Below are positions 28,003-37,367 of a stretch of 64,000 bases of DNA, piece after piece (within the stretch, counting starts at the first letter, position 1; each line of letters begins with the position of its first letter). The stretch is from Enterococcus sp. BWB1-3 (GTDB lineage: Bacteria > Bacillota > Bacilli > Lactobacillales > Enterococcaceae). Location of the stretch: positions 169,027-233,026 of the forward strand of contig NZ_JADOEP010000002.1 in assembly GCF_016745275.1 (NCBI RefSeq). The letters run 5' to 3'. The notes below the pieces were generated by a model. The model was not told where the DNA came from, did not search any database, and was given only the letters and a program-made list of their open reading frames with translations. Position numbers and translations under genes: made by a program.

Positions 28003-30216
28003 CTACCCATTGGTCCGACGAACACTATAAACATCCGGAACATTTTTGATTTTGTCTACTATTGTTTTTAAATGAGACAGGTTCTGAATTTTCACCGTAA
28101 GATGAATCATTGCCATTTTATCCTTAGTTGGCTTCGCTTCTACGCTAACCAAATTTTTGGTCATGGAACTGATCGCTTGTAAAACATCATTCAAGAGACC
28201 GCTGCGATTATAGCCATAGATCTCTAAATCTGCATTATATTCCTTATTCAGATTCTCAGTATCTTCCCACTCCACCTCGATCATACGTTCAGGGAGCTCC
28301 TCCTGATGCTGAACATTCGGACAGTCGGCACGGTGAATAGACACCCCACGCCCTTTGGTGATATAGCCGACAATTTTATCTCCCGGTACAGGATTACAGC
28401 AGCGGCTTAGGCGGATCAGAAGATTATCAATCCCCTGAATAACAATTCCGCCTTCGTGTCGAACTTTCATCTTATCAGACTCTTTTTTCACAGGCTGAGT
28501 CAGCAGTTCTTCTGCTTCCTGCTTCTGCCGTTCCTTTTCCTGCTCTTTTCGTTCTTTTTCAGTCAGACGATTGGAAACCACTTGCGCACTGATTTCACCA
28601 TAGCCCACAGCAGCATACAAATCATCTTCCGACTGATAATTGAATCGCTCAACTGCTTCGGAAATTTTAGCTTTGCTCATAAATTCTTTTGGTGTAAAGC
28701 CATGCTCTGTCAAGAATTTGCTGATCAAGTCATGCCCTTTAATAATATTTACTTCCCGATCCTGAACCTTGAAAAATCGTTTAATTTTATTTCTGGCTTT
28801 ACTGGTTTTTACCATTTTCAGCCAGTCACGACTGGGACCAAATGAATTAGGTGAAGTCAGAACCTCAATAATATCCCCGTTTTTCAGCGTATAGTCCAGT
28901 TGAACCATTTTGCCATTTACTTTGGCACCAGTTGTTTTATTCCCAATCTCAGTATGTACACTGTAGGCAAAATCAAGAGGTCCGGAACCTTTCGGCAGTT
29001 CAGTTACATCACCTGTCGGGGTGAAAACATAGACTTTGTCACTAAAAATATCGCCTTTGACACTTTCCATAAAATCAGAAGCATCATAACTTTCGTCTTG
29101 AAGCTCCAAAATTTCATGGAACCAGCTAAGTTGTTTGCTTTCTTCATCTTCTTCGACTTTATCTGTTTTTCCTTCTTTATATGCCCAGTGAGCGGCTACC
29201 CCAAATTCTGCAATCTGATGCATCTCATGCGTCCGTATTTGAACTTCTATAGGATTTCCTTTTGGACCGATAACTGTCGTATGGATAGACTGATACATAT
29301 TGGCTTTTGGCATAGCAATGTAATCTTTAAAACGTCCCGGCATTGGTGTCCATTTTGTATGAATCGCTCCCAGCACAGCATAGCAGTCTTTAATGGAATC
29401 AACGATGACACGTATAGCCAGTAAATCATAAATTTCCGTAAACTGCTTCTTTTGATCTTTCATCTTCCGATAAATAGAGTAAATGTGCTTCGGTCTTCCA
29501 TAAATCTCTGCGTAAATTTCTAAATCTTCTGTAGCTTTTTTAATATCTTCTACAGCCTCAGTAATATATTCTTCTCGTTCTTCTCTTTTGGTCTGCATTA
29601 AATGTACAATCCGGTAATACTGTTTGGGATTGATATAGCGCAAGGCTGTATCTTCAAGTTCCCATTTAATACGGCTCATCCCTAAACGATGAGCCAGCGG
29701 TGCATAAATCTCCAGCGTTTCCTGAGCAATTCGTCTCTGTTTGTCATCCCTCAGATGTTTCAGTGTGCGCATATTATGAAGTCTGTCAGCCAGCTTAACC
29801 ATAATAACCCGTAAATCCTGCGCCATAGCCAGCAGCATTTTTCGGTGGTTTTCCGCCAACTGTTCCTCATGGGACTTATACTTGATTTTACCAAGCTTTG
29901 TCACCCCGTCAACCAGCATAGCGACATCTTCGCCAAATTCATTTTTTAAATCTTCCAAAGTTACGTCAGTATCCTCAACGACATCGTGAAGGAACCCCGT
30001 TGCAACGGTATGAGGGTCCATATGTAATTCAGCAAGAATGCCCGCCACCTGTATGGGGTGAATAATATAAGGCTCTCCTGATTTTCTCACCTGTCCTTCA
30101 TGCGCACTTTCAGCGTATTTGTAGGCTTTCTCAACAAAAGCAGTGTGCTGGTCTGACATATATTTTGACACAGTGCTTATTACTTGCGGACCGGTTACGA
30201 TTTCTTCCTTTGACAT
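28003..30216 (-). CDS. rel: Bifunctional (p)ppGpp synthetase/hydrolase Rsh
   Basis: Stringent-response enzyme of 737 residues. The HD hydrolase domain has [12 protein letters not shown] and [12 protein letters not shown] (metal-binding His-Asp and ED intact, so hydrolase competent). The synthetase domain has [20 protein letters not shown] and [23 protein letters not shown] and zinc-finger/ACT regulatory domains follow ([14 protein letters not shown], then the terminal ACT). Start chosen: ATG of MSKEEIVTG, giving the usual enterococcal length; an in-frame extension of 23 residues is unlikely. It makes and degrades (p)ppGpp on starvation. Confidence 0.96.
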   Translation of the reverse strand: MSKEEIVTGPQVISTVSKYMSDQHTAFVEKAYKYAESAHEGQVRKSGEPYIIHPIQVAGILAELHMDPHTVATGFLHDVVEDTDVTLEDLKNEFGEDVAMLVDGVTKLGKIKYKSHEEQLAENHRKMLLAMAQDLRVIMVKLADRLHNMRTLKHLRDDKQRRIAQETLEIYAPLAHRLGMSRIKWELEDTALRYINPKQYYRIVHLMQTKREEREEYITEAVEDIKKATEDLEIYAEIYGRPKHIYSIYRKMKDQKKQFTEIYDLLAIRVIVDSIKDCYAVLGAIHTKWTPMPGRFKDYIAMPKANMYQSIHTTVIGPKGNPIEVQIRTHEMHQIAEFGVAAHWAYKEGKTDKVEEDEESKQLSWFHEILELQDESYDASDFMESVKGDIFSDKVYVFTPTGDVTELPKGSGPLDFAYSVHTEIGNKTTGAKVNGKMVQLDYTLKNGDIIEVLTSPNSFGPSRDWLKMVKTSKARNKIKRFFKVQDREVNIIKGHDLISKFLTEHGFTPKEFMSKAKISEAVERFNYQSEDDLYAAVGYGEISAQVVSNRLTEKERKEQEKERQKQEAEELLTQPVKKESDKMKVRHEGGIVIQGIDNLLIRLSRCCNPVPGDKIVGYITKGRGVSIHRADCPNVQHQEELPERMIEVEWEDTENLNKEYNADLEIYGYNRSGLLNDVLQAISSMTKNLVSVEAKPTKDKMAMIHLTVKIQNLSHLKTIVDKIKNVPDVYSVRRTNG

Positions 30217-30704
30217 CGCCCTCACCCTTTCTCTGTATTTATTTTCAACAGACTGCTGCTGCAGTAGTCTGGACAATACAGTCATTGTCTATTGTCAGTT
30301 TATATTTTTATAGTTTAACATTAATCAGAGTAAAAAAAAGCCCGAGAAACAATAAATTTTTGATCTGAGCTGAGATTTTTAAAAGAAAGCAGATTAAAGA
30401 ATGAAAAAATGAATAGACATACGCCCCTATTTTATTCATCCTTTCGCAGCACATTCAATTCCAAAATAACTTTCTATAAAAAATCGACTCAATCCATCAA
30501 GAATAGAAATTCGGAAAAACAGTTATTTCTTACAATATGAATATTTATCGTTCAAATCATTCATCTTCAAAAAAACAAACAGCAATTTATCAAAAATTTG
30601 TTGAACAATTTTCGTAAACTCCTGCCTGCTTCTCATAACTGACTACTGTCCTTGCTTCTTAAGCAGTAATCATTATACTTAAAATTCTCAATTTTGTCCG
30701 CTGC
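30217..30704. other. Gene-free region upstream of rsh
   Basis: 488 bp. The part next to rsh should hold its promoter but I cannot single out a good -35/-10 pair. The rest is AT-rich without a clear hairpin-plus-T terminator for the RsmE-side operon. The string AACAATTTTCG (about 30604) recurs in two other gaps of this window. Confidence 0.45.
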
Positions 30705-31346
30705 TCACTTCTTTTTCAGCAGCGGCAGAACCTCTCTGGCGTTGTTGATTCCAATCACATCTGCACCTGATTGAAGTAAAATTTCTATCTCCAGTAATGT
30801 AGGTGAATTCACATTTACCTGAACTCTCAGCTGGCGTTCCCTTGCGGTACGGAAAATACCCAGATGAAATAATGCATCTTCAACAGATATGCCTGTTCCC
30901 AGCAAAATTTCCTTAACATTGACACGTCCAATCTGAAAAGCGATTCTGCTGCGATCCTCCTCTGGCATCTCATCGATATCAATGAAAAATCCTAACTGTC
31001 CTTTTCCAAAAGAAAGCGGCTCAAGCATTTGAAAAGTTTGCTTGCTTATCGGCAGATTTTCCAGTGTTGCTGTAATATAGACTTCAGCTGCGCCGTTTCT
31101 GTATATTTCACCCGTTTCAAACGCTTGTTTACCCAAGGTTCCAGCGCCCAATGGATAATCTGCAATACTCCCGACCTGTATTGTTGTTCCTTCCAAAAGC
31201 TGCTTTGTTCTGGTTATCTGACAGGGCAGCACGATAACAGCTTTGATGCCAAACTCCCTGATAAACAAAATATCTTCCTTCAACTGCTGATCAGTCATAG
31301 ATGAATCCAACAGCAGTACAGATAATTGTTTTAAATCAATGCCCAT
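30705..31346 (-). CDS. DeoC-like aldolase-fold protein lacking the catalytic lysines
   Basis: Protein of 213 residues resembling deoxyribose-phosphate aldolase: VGSIADYPLGAGTLGKQAFETG matches the DeoC GFPLGA block (split in two), and LLQSGADVIGIN matches the last barrel strand. The Schiff-base region (KTSTG in DeoC) reads LLGTGIS, and the second lysine region (KASGG) reads QVNVNS, so neither catalytic Lys is present. It is probably not an aldolase. It starts 10 bp after rsmE with a GGGGGG site and is co-transcribed with rsmE and prmA. Function unknown. Confidence 0.65.
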   Translation of the reverse strand: MGIDLKQLSVLLLDSSMTDQQLKEDILFIREFGIKAVIVLPCQITRTKQLLEGTTIQVGSIADYPLGAGTLGKQAFETGEIYRNGAAEVYITATLENLPISKQTFQMLEPLSFGKGQLGFFIDIDEMPEEDRSRIAFQIGRVNVKEILLGTGISVEDALFHLGIFRTARERQLRVQVNVNSPTLLEIEILLQSGADVIGINNAREVLPLLKKK

Positions 31347-31356
31347 AACAACCCCC

Positions 31357-32109
31357 CTACACCAGTAATTCAAATTGATAGCTGACAGCACTCAGTGCAT
31401 AAAGCGGTGCAGTTTCAGCTCTTAAAATCCGAGGACCTAATCCGCAGAGAACCCCTCCATTTTGTTCAAATAGATTGATTTCCTCCGGTGAAAAGCCGCC
31501 TTCCGGACCAAAAACAATTAAAAGTTTTTCTCCTGGTTTCATTTTTGTCAATGTTTGTGCCAGCGTGCTTCGTTCTCCTTGCTTCGCTGACTCTTCATAG
31601 GCAACCAATACTTTCTCATAGATAGAAAATTGATCAATCAATTCTTGTTCTTTTTCAACTAAAGTGATCTCGGGAATCCACTGTCGGTGAGACTGCTCTG
31701 CTGCTTCCTGTGCAATTTTTTCCAGTCGTTTTGCTTTATTGCCTTTTTTCTTATGGTCCCATTTTACAATAGAATTTTTAGCTGGAAATCCGATAAAATG
31801 ATACGCCCCAAGCTCAGTCCCTTTTTGAACAATCCACTCAAGCTTGTCGCCTTTAGGAAATCCGCAGGCGATCGTTACTTTTATTGGAAGCTCCTTAACC
31901 GCTTCTTCTTTGGAAATTTCGCTGATCTGGACTTCCGAATCACTGATCTCTGTTATTTCTCCCAGAATGACAATACCGTCTTCAAAAACAAGAAAAAGTT
32001 GATCTTCCGGCTTCATGCGCATCACTCGAACAATGTGATGATAATTTTCTCCGTTAACTGAAAACAAGTTTTTCTCTTCATAGGTCTCGTTTATAAAATA
32101 ACGCTGCAT
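31357..32109 (-). CDS. rsmE: 16S rRNA m3U1498 methyltransferase RsmE
   Basis: SPOUT-class methyltransferase of 250 residues. An N-terminal PUA-like domain (MQRYFINETYEEKNLF) precedes the knotted SAM-binding domain with IVFGPEGGFSPEEI and LGPRILRAETAPLYALS. It methylates U1498 of 16S rRNA. The gene starts 1 bp after the prmA stop, the standard prmA-rsmE pair. Confidence 0.95.
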   Translation of the reverse strand: MQRYFINETYEEKNLFSVNGENYHHIVRVMRMKPEDQLFLVFEDGIVILGEITEISDSEVQISEISKEEAVKELPIKVTIACGFPKGDKLEWIVQKGTELGAYHFIGFPAKNSIVKWDHKKKGNKAKRLEKIAQEAAEQSHRQWIPEITLVEKEQELIDQFSIYEKVLVAYEESAKQGERSTLAQTLTKMKPGEKLLIVFGPEGGFSPEEINLFEQNGGVLCGLGPRILRAETAPLYALSAVSYQFELLV

Positions 32110-32110
32110 A

Positions 32111-33058
32111 TTATTCTTCCTCTGATTTTTTCAAAATAATCGCATACCAGTCGCCCTGTTGAAATATCTGGTCCGCAATAAACCCTGCTTCACTCATCTG
32201 TTCTAGTACCATAGCCTTTTTCTCGTGGATAATTCCTGAAACAATAAACGTTCCGTTTGGCTGCAGCAGACGATATGCATCCTTAATCATCAATACAATG
32301 ATATCCGCCAAAATATTGGCAACTATTACATCCGCTTCAACACTGATATCCGTCAGTAAATTATTCGCCGAAACATGAACATTTTCTGCAATTGGATTCA
32401 ACCCCATATTTTCTTTTGCAGAAGTAACCGCCACATCATCTAAATCATATGCATACACAGATTCTGCCCCCAGATATCTGGAAGCAATACTCAGCACCCC
32501 TGATCCTGTTCCCACATCTAAAAGGGTTTCTCCTCCTCGAAGAACAGTTTCCAGCGCCTGAAGAGTGAGTCTGGTTGTCGGATGCGTTCCGGTTCCAAAT
32601 GCCATCCCTGGATCTAAAGTGATGATTTTCTCGCTGTCATCTTTGGGCTCGTATTTCTCCCAGCTTGGAACAATTGTTAAATAGCGGGTAACACGAACAG
32701 GATGATAATACTTTTTCCAAGCAGTTGCCCAATCACTTTCAGCTACTTCACTGACAGTTAGTTCATTTTTCCCAATTGCCAACCCAAAATCGGGCAGACG
32801 CATGATATTTTCTTTGATAAACGGAACAACTTCAGGTAAAAAAGTAGTTTCCGGAAAATAAGCCATCACCAGAGCACCTTCTTTAATATGAGTAAAGTGT
32901 TTTTTATCCAATATTTCACCAAACAAATCACTCTCAAAGTTTTCCACATCAAGCGCATCCTCAATCGCTACTCCGCTGGCTCCTGCTTCCATCATAATAT
33001 TTGAGACTGCTTCAACCGCTTCACTGGCAGTTTCAACTTTTACTTCTGTCCATTTCAT
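32111..33058 (-). CDS. prmA: Ribosomal protein L11 methyltransferase PrmA
   Basis: SAM-dependent methyltransferase of 315 residues. The substrate-recognition domain is N-terminal; the Rossmann domain has LDPGMAFGTGTHPTTRL, LLDVGTGSGVLSIA and VVANILADII (NxL active-site block). It trimethylates L11. It is followed by rsmE and preceded, 12 bp away, by the DUF3013 gene. Confidence 0.95.
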   Translation of the reverse strand: MKWTEVKVETASEAVEAVSNIMMEAGASGVAIEDALDVENFESDLFGEILDKKHFTHIKEGALVMAYFPETTFLPEVVPFIKENIMRLPDFGLAIGKNELTVSEVAESDWATAWKKYYHPVRVTRYLTIVPSWEKYEPKDDSEKIITLDPGMAFGTGTHPTTRLTLQALETVLRGGETLLDVGTGSGVLSIASRYLGAESVYAYDLDDVAVTSAKENMGLNPIAENVHVSANNLLTDISVEADVIVANILADIIVLMIKDAYRLLQPNGTFIVSGIIHEKKAMVLEQMSEAGFIADQIFQQGDWYAIILKKSEEE

Positions 33059-33070
33059 CGCTGCCCCTCC

Positions 33071-33559
33071 TTAATAGCTTGGATAAGGCAGATAGATTTC
33101 CAAATCGGTTCCTGCCTGTTTCAAAACATTCTTATATTCTTCTTCATCCCAGATCAGTTCAAAGAATTCTTTATCCGGATTATTTAAAAACTCAAGCAAA
33201 TCATCCAGCCCATCTGTCAATACATCATTTAAATAGACCAATACACTGTCTATTACTGCTTTGCTGATCCCTTTCTTTCCATCAAATGGGATAACCGCTA
33301 AGAAATCTTCAGGGTTTGGCTCCTGCTTCCCTTTTTCAGTATTAAAAAACAATATCCCATCTTCAAACTCAATGATTTCTTCTTGTGATGAAATTCCTTC
33401 TGAATCGTCAATCGTTTCACCCGCATTATTTTCCGCAAACAGGCGTACCATCAGTTCAATGGTATGATTTCGTGTATCCCAATCAATTGCTGTGTCAAAT
33501 TCACTGAGCTGCTTATCTATCTGTTTATCCAGATAATCCAACATCGTTTCTTTTTTCAT
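33071..33559 (-). CDS. DUF3013 family protein
   Basis: Acidic soluble protein of 162 residues, starting MKKETMLDYLDKQIDKQL and ending DLEIYLPYPSY. It matches the general pattern of the Lactobacillales-restricted DUF3013 family, which has no known activity. It sits between the DNA glycosylase and prmA genes in a tight minus-strand run, 4 bp after the glycosylase stop. Confidence 0.7.
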   Translation of the reverse strand: MKKETMLDYLDKQIDKQLSEFDTAIDWDTRNHTIELMVRLFAENNAGETIDDSEGISSQEEIIEFEDGILFFNTEKGKQEPNPEDFLAVIPFDGKKGISKAVIDSVLVYLNDVLTDGLDDLLEFLNNPDKEFFELIWDEEEYKNVLKQAGTDLEIYLPYPSY

Positions 33560-33563
33560 CTGT

Positions 33564-34214
33564 CTATTCTTCCTTCCAACCTAATGTCGTTAAATCAACT
33601 GCATCTTTTCTCTGTAATGAAATATAGGGGTTTCCTGCCACTGCAAAACGTAATGGGCTGTCTGTCCAGATTCCTTTGTTCGGAATACCAATACGTGGTA
33701 AAGCAAGAATTTTTTTCGGATGCTTTCTTTTTTCCGGAACCAGATGGAGAGAACTGTTAAAAATGGATTGACCATATAAGTCTCTTTTAATATCCAATGC
33801 CTTTACCAGTTTTCCGGGACCATTCGTCAACTCGACCCCTGTTCTGCCGCCGCGGAGTCTTTCCATTTCCTCCAATCCCTGTGCAGGCTGAATTGCCCGA
33901 ATCATCACTCCCTGAGGATGACCCTTGTCTCCGGTTACCATATTCAGAATTAAGTGTGTATGCATCGTATACAAATAAATCGTTCCAGGATGATCATACA
34001 TTGCCTTCAGCCTTGGCGTGTTTCGCATCCCAAAGCTGTGTGCCGCCTCATCTTCAGGGCCCAGATACGCTTCGGCATCCACAATATATCCAGCCAAAAG
34101 ACCATTTTCTGTCTGATGCTCCAAGTACATTCCTAAAAGATATTGTGCGATCTGTTCTGTTTTATGCGTTTTAAAATAATTCATCGTTTCATTCATAGTT
34201 ACACCACTTTCCAT
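33564..34214 (-). CDS. 3-methyladenine DNA glycosylase (AAG/Mpg type)
   Basis: DNA-repair glycosylase of about 216 residues. Family blocks: LLGMYLEHQTENGLLAGYIVDAEAYLGPEDEAAHS (with the catalytic Glu), YLYTMHTHLILNMVTG and LTNGPGKLVKAL. It excises alkylated purines in base-excision repair. The start is uncertain: the ATG at 34214 lies 9 nt after AAGGA, the one at 34217 lies 6 nt after it, and a third is at 34196. Confidence 0.93.
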   Translation of the reverse strand: MESGVTMNETMNYFKTHKTEQIAQYLLGMYLEHQTENGLLAGYIVDAEAYLGPEDEAAHSFGMRNTPRLKAMYDHPGTIYLYTMHTHLILNMVTGDKGHPQGVMIRAIQPAQGLEEMERLRGGRTGVELTNGPGKLVKALDIKRDLYGQSIFNSSLHLVPEKRKHPKKILALPRIGIPNKGIWTDSPLRFAVAGNPYISLQRKDAVDLTTLGWKEE

Positions 34215-34803
34215 CATACACAATCCTTGATAAATAAGCTATGAAAACAGCTGCCCAATGGGAGTAAGCCTCCGTTTCTGAAGAGCATTCAACTTTTCAT
34301 CTGCTTCAAAAGATTTCAAAATTTTAAATCCTTTCAGTTATTCCTCTCTAAAGAATAAGCAATTTTTCTAAAAGATTGTTCATACTCACAACAGTTATTT
34401 TATCAAATTTTCTTTAACATTGTATCACAACAAAAATACGAATGTACGTTCTTTACAAAAAACATGATATACTAGGATATGTCTAAAAACTCTAAAGACG
34501 AATGTTTTCAAAAAAATAGATCTAGACGAATTCCGTGACAATTTTCGGAGAATACTTCTTATTATCATAAATCACTGCGATTGATTTATCAAAGCAAGTC
34601 TTTTCGTGCTTTGAGCAACCACAGGAGCACTTACATGACCTTCTCTGCGACGAGGAGCCGCAGGGAGCACTTGCACAATCTTAACTGCACTGTCCCGAGA
34701 ACTTTAAAATGAACAACATACCCGGAATCATCACAATGATCCAGATGCATTTATACTAAAAATAGATTTGATAAACTCAGAGCTAAGGAAAGGAAGATGA
34801 CTC
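34215..34803. other. Gene-free region upstream of rarA
   Basis: About 590 bp without a supportable gene. It holds an inverted repeat ATAAATCA-7-TGATTTAT (about 34567-34589) and two diverged copies of the repeat seen at the window start. Promoters for the minus-strand glycosylase operon and plus-strand rarA must lie here but none stands out. Confidence 0.5.
34606..34671. repeat. Two diverged copies of the window-start repeat
   Basis: TGCGACGAGGAGCCGCAGGG followed by AGCAC (34646-34671) matches the unit TGCGACGAGTAATCGCAGG..AGCA of 1-123 with a few changes. A weaker copy, TTTGAGCAACCACAGGAGCA, precedes it. The pair suggests an intergenic repeat family in this genome. Confidence 0.6.
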
Positions 34804-36081
34804 ATGCAAAAGCCTCTTGCCTATCGTATGCGTCCCAGAAATACAGCCGAAGTAGTTGGACAGACCCACCTAGTAGGAGAAGGAAAAATTATTCGCCGAA
34901 TGGTTGAAGCCCGAATGCTTTCATCCATGATTCTTTATGGCCCTCCAGGTACAGGGAAAACTAGTATTGCCAGTGCAATTGCCGGTTCAACAAACTATGC
35001 ATTCCGCATGCTGAATGCCGCAACAGACACTAAAAAAGATCTGCAGATTGTGGCTGAAGAAGCAAAAATGAGCGGAACTGTCATTCTCCTGCTGGACGAG
35101 ATCCATCGCTTGGATAAAACGAAGCAGGATTTTCTCCTGCCGCATCTGGAAAGCGGACGAATTATTATGATTGGAGCAACAACAGAAAATCCATATATCA
35201 CCATCAACCCTGCGATTCGAAGCAGAACACAAATTTTTGAAGTAAAACCACTAAATGAAGATGATATAAAAACAGCGATAGAAGCTGCACTAAAAGATAA
35301 AGAGCGGGGGCTGGGCGACTATCCTGTGGAGATTACACCGGAAGCTCTGCAGCATCTTTCCAGAGCTACCAATGGAGATTTGAGAAGTGCATTAAATGGA
35401 CTGGAGCTGGCTGTTCGATCAACGAAAGAAACAAAGAATAAAATTGTTATTACGCTGGCAATTATTGAAGAATGTGTCCAAAGAAAAGCATTAACACATG
35501 ACAAAAACGGCGATGCACATTATGATGTAATCTCAGCATTTCAAAAATCCATTCGAGGCAGTGATGTAGATGCTGCTCTCCACTATCTCGGCAGACTGGT
35601 GGTAGCAGGAGACCTGCCGATTATTTGCCGCAGACTGATGGTTGTTGCCTATGAAGATATCGGGTTAGGCAACCCGGCAGCGGCAGCAAGAGCTGTTACA
35701 GCTGTTCAGGCCGCTGAAAAATTAGGCTTTCCTGAAGCAATCATGCCGCTTTCAACAGCAATTGTTGACCTTTGTCTTTCGCCAAAATCAAACTCAGCCA
35801 ATGCTGCGCTTGGAAAAGCAATAGCAGATATTGAAGCAGGACTGGCAGGAGAGGTTCCTGATCACTTAAGAGACAGCCATTATTCAGGTGCAAAGGAATT
35901 AAAACGCGGAATCGGCTACCAGTATCCTCATGCTTTTGAAAATGCATGGGTGGATCAGCAGTATCTTCCTGATAAAATTAAGAATGCTCACTATTATAAG
36001 CCTATTGATACTGGAAAATACGAACAAGCACTCCATCAGCAGTACAATAAAATCCAAAGAATGAAAGAAAAAAATTCCTGA
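34804..36081 (+). CDS. rarA: Replication-associated AAA+ ATPase RarA (MgsA)
   Basis: Clamp-loader-like ATPase of 425 residues. Walker A is GPPGTGKTSI near residue 44, Walker B is LLLDEIHRLD, sensor 1 is IGATTENPYI, and the C-terminal tetramerisation domain follows (VVAYEDIGLGNPAAAARAV). RarA acts at stalled replication forks. 6S RNA follows directly, the same neighbourhood as in Bacillus. Confidence 0.95.
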   Translation: MQKPLAYRMRPRNTAEVVGQTHLVGEGKIIRRMVEARMLSSMILYGPPGTGKTSIASAIAGSTNYAFRMLNAATDTKKDLQIVAEEAKMSGTVILLLDEIHRLDKTKQDFLLPHLESGRIIMIGATTENPYITINPAIRSRTQIFEVKPLNEDDIKTAIEAALKDKERGLGDYPVEITPEALQHLSRATNGDLRSALNGLELAVRSTKETKNKIVITLAIIEECVQRKALTHDKNGDAHYDVISAFQKSIRGSDVDAALHYLGRLVVAGDLPIICRRLMVVAYEDIGLGNPAAAARAVTAVQAAEKLGFPEAIMPLSTAIVDLCLSPKSNSANAALGKAIADIEAGLAGEVPDHLRDSHYSGAKELKRGIGYQYPHAFENAWVDQQYLPDKIKNAHYYKPIDTGKYEQALHQQYNKIQRMKEKNS

Positions 36082-36099
36082 TTTCAATAGGCAATCTCA

Positions 36100-36128
36100 T
36101 TGCCGTATAGATAAAGCTATGCTATTAT
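36100..36128 (+). promoter_or_regulatory. Promoter of 6S RNA
   Basis: TTGCCG, a 17-bp spacer and TATTAT just after the rarA stop. Expected start of transcription is about 36135. Confidence 0.75.
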
Positions 36129-36134
36129 AAAGAT

Positions 36135-36334
36135 GGTAAATCTGTGATGTGCGCGTTGTCTCTTTTGTGTGTTGACCGAACATTTTTATTGATATCTTGG
36201 GATCCGACTAGTATCTAGATGGGTAGCATGCCTTTTCATTTGGTAGCTCAAAATCGCAGATCGTGGAACCCACCTGCTAATTGCGGGCTCAATACTATAA
36301 GACAAGTAACGGCATCGACGGATTTTCCTTTTTT
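36135..36334 (+). ncRNA. ssrS: 6S RNA (RNA polymerase regulator)
   Basis: A roughly 200-nt transcript between rarA and the next gene, with no open frame. The ends pair: AAATCTGTGATG near the 5' end with CATCGACGGATTT near the 3' end, followed by a T-rich run ending at about 36334. Size, closing stem, own promoter and position after rarA all fit 6S RNA, which binds sigma-A polymerase in stationary phase. I could not check the central bubble against a covariance model. Confidence 0.75.
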
Positions 36335-36401
36335 AAACAATTGAGGATGCAGCATTTATCTGAGGATTGATGTTGTATCTTTTTTATTTACGGAGGTAAT
36401 T

Positions 36402-36671
36402 ATGCTCATTCAAATTCTAATTATTGCTGTTGCTCTTATTTCCATTTTCATTGGGATCTATATCAAAAAAAGCTCTGCTGTTCTTTCATCACTTTCACAA
36501 AAAGACATCCCCGCTGATTTTTTTCAGCGATACAGTCAGCTTTTTTTTATTTTAGGTGGTGCCGGGATTGTTATTGCTCTGTTTAATAAATTTTATTTTT
36601 CTCTTGGTTATATCGTTATCCTGCTGACAGTGTCAGCCGTATTTGGGTTAGCTCTCTCAAAAAAAATCTGA
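36402..36671 (+). CDS. Small membrane protein
   Basis: An 89-residue protein with three hydrophobic helices (about 2-22, 47-63 and 66-84) and a short soluble loop SSLSQKDIPADFFQRYSQ. An ACGGAGG site precedes the ATG. No named family is recognised. It is a single gene between 6S RNA and the stress-protein gene. Confidence 0.7.
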   Translation: MLIQILIIAVALISIFIGIYIKKSSAVLSSLSQKDIPADFFQRYSQLFFILGGAGIVIALFNKFYFSLGYIVILLTVSAVFGLALSKKI

Positions 36672-36692
36672 GGGGCTGCCCTTTTTTATTTA
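36670..36692 (+). terminator. Short terminator after the small membrane gene
   Basis: AGGG-GCTG-CCCT followed by TTTTTTA, starting at the stop codon. Confidence 0.5.
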
Positions 36693-36766
36693 ATTTTTCT
36701 TTGTTTTGTTCTACAATGAAATTGTAAGGATCAAGAATACTATTCAGGATAAAGGGAGTGGTTAAC

Positions 36767-37243
36767 TTGTTACAAAATTATAATAAGATTATGGTTGCTG
36801 TTGATGGATCAGCAGAAGCAGAATTGGCTTTTAAAAAAGCAGTCAATGTTGCAGTAAGAAATAAAGCAGAATTGCTGCTGGCTCATGTCATTGATACTCG
36901 TGCATTCCAGTCGGTCTCTGCCTTTGACGGAATGCTCGCCGAACAAGCCACTGAAATGGCTAAACAAACATTGGAAGATTATAAGAAACAGGCCGAGCTT
37001 CACGGCTGTAAAAAAGTGTCCACTGTCATTGAATACGGATCGCCCAAAGCTATTATTGCAAAACAACTGCCTGAGGACAACGATATTGAATTGGTACTGA
37101 TTGGTGCAACTGGTCTAAACGCTGTTGAACGATTATTCATCGGCTCCGTTTCAGAGTATGTTATCCGAAATGCTCCTTGTGATGTACTGGTTGTGCGAAC
37201 AGATTTGGACAATAACATTCCTCAAGAAGAAGAAGCTAAATAG
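36767..37243 (+). CDS. Universal stress protein (UspA family)
   Basis: Cytoplasmic protein of 158 residues. The core begins NKIMVAVDGSAEAELAF and ends with the ATP-binding GATGLNAVERLFIGSVSEYVIRNAPCDVLVVR (G-2x-G-9x-G(S/T) motif). It is probably a nucleotide-binding dimer. Start: TTG at 36767 lies 8 nt after GGGAG; the upstream GTG at 36758 overlaps that ribosome site and is less likely. Confidence 0.9.
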   Translation: MLQNYNKIMVAVDGSAEAELAFKKAVNVAVRNKAELLLAHVIDTRAFQSVSAFDGMLAEQATEMAKQTLEDYKKQAELHGCKKVSTVIEYGSPKAIIAKQLPEDNDIELVLIGATGLNAVERLFIGSVSEYVIRNAPCDVLVVRTDLDNNIPQEEEAK

Positions 37244-37305
37244 CTAAGGCTTTAAAAGACTGGCTTTACTGGGGACGTTACCAGTAAAATCAGCTTTTTC
37301 AAAAG

Positions 37306-37346
37306 AAAGACATGAAAGCATTTAAAATCAGCTTTCATGTCTTTTT
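37306..37346. terminator. Bidirectional terminator (uspA-like / ackA)
   Basis: AAAGACATGAAAGC / GCTTTCATGTCTTT, 14-bp perfect stem with an 11-nt loop. T5 follows on the plus strand. A second hairpin TTTACTGG / CCAGTAAA lies just upstream. Confidence 0.85.
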
Positions 37347-37367
37347 GAAACTTCTGTTAAATTTAAA

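Noticed and set aside
28900-29424. 174-codon plus-strand open frame antisense to rsh
   Set aside because: Lies wholly opposite a highly conserved gene and has no ribosome site or family resemblance; a codon-bias shadow.
30217-30285. 23-residue N-terminal extension of Rsh
   Set aside because: The extension is not like Rsh proteins, and the ATG at 30216 gives the expected 737 residues.
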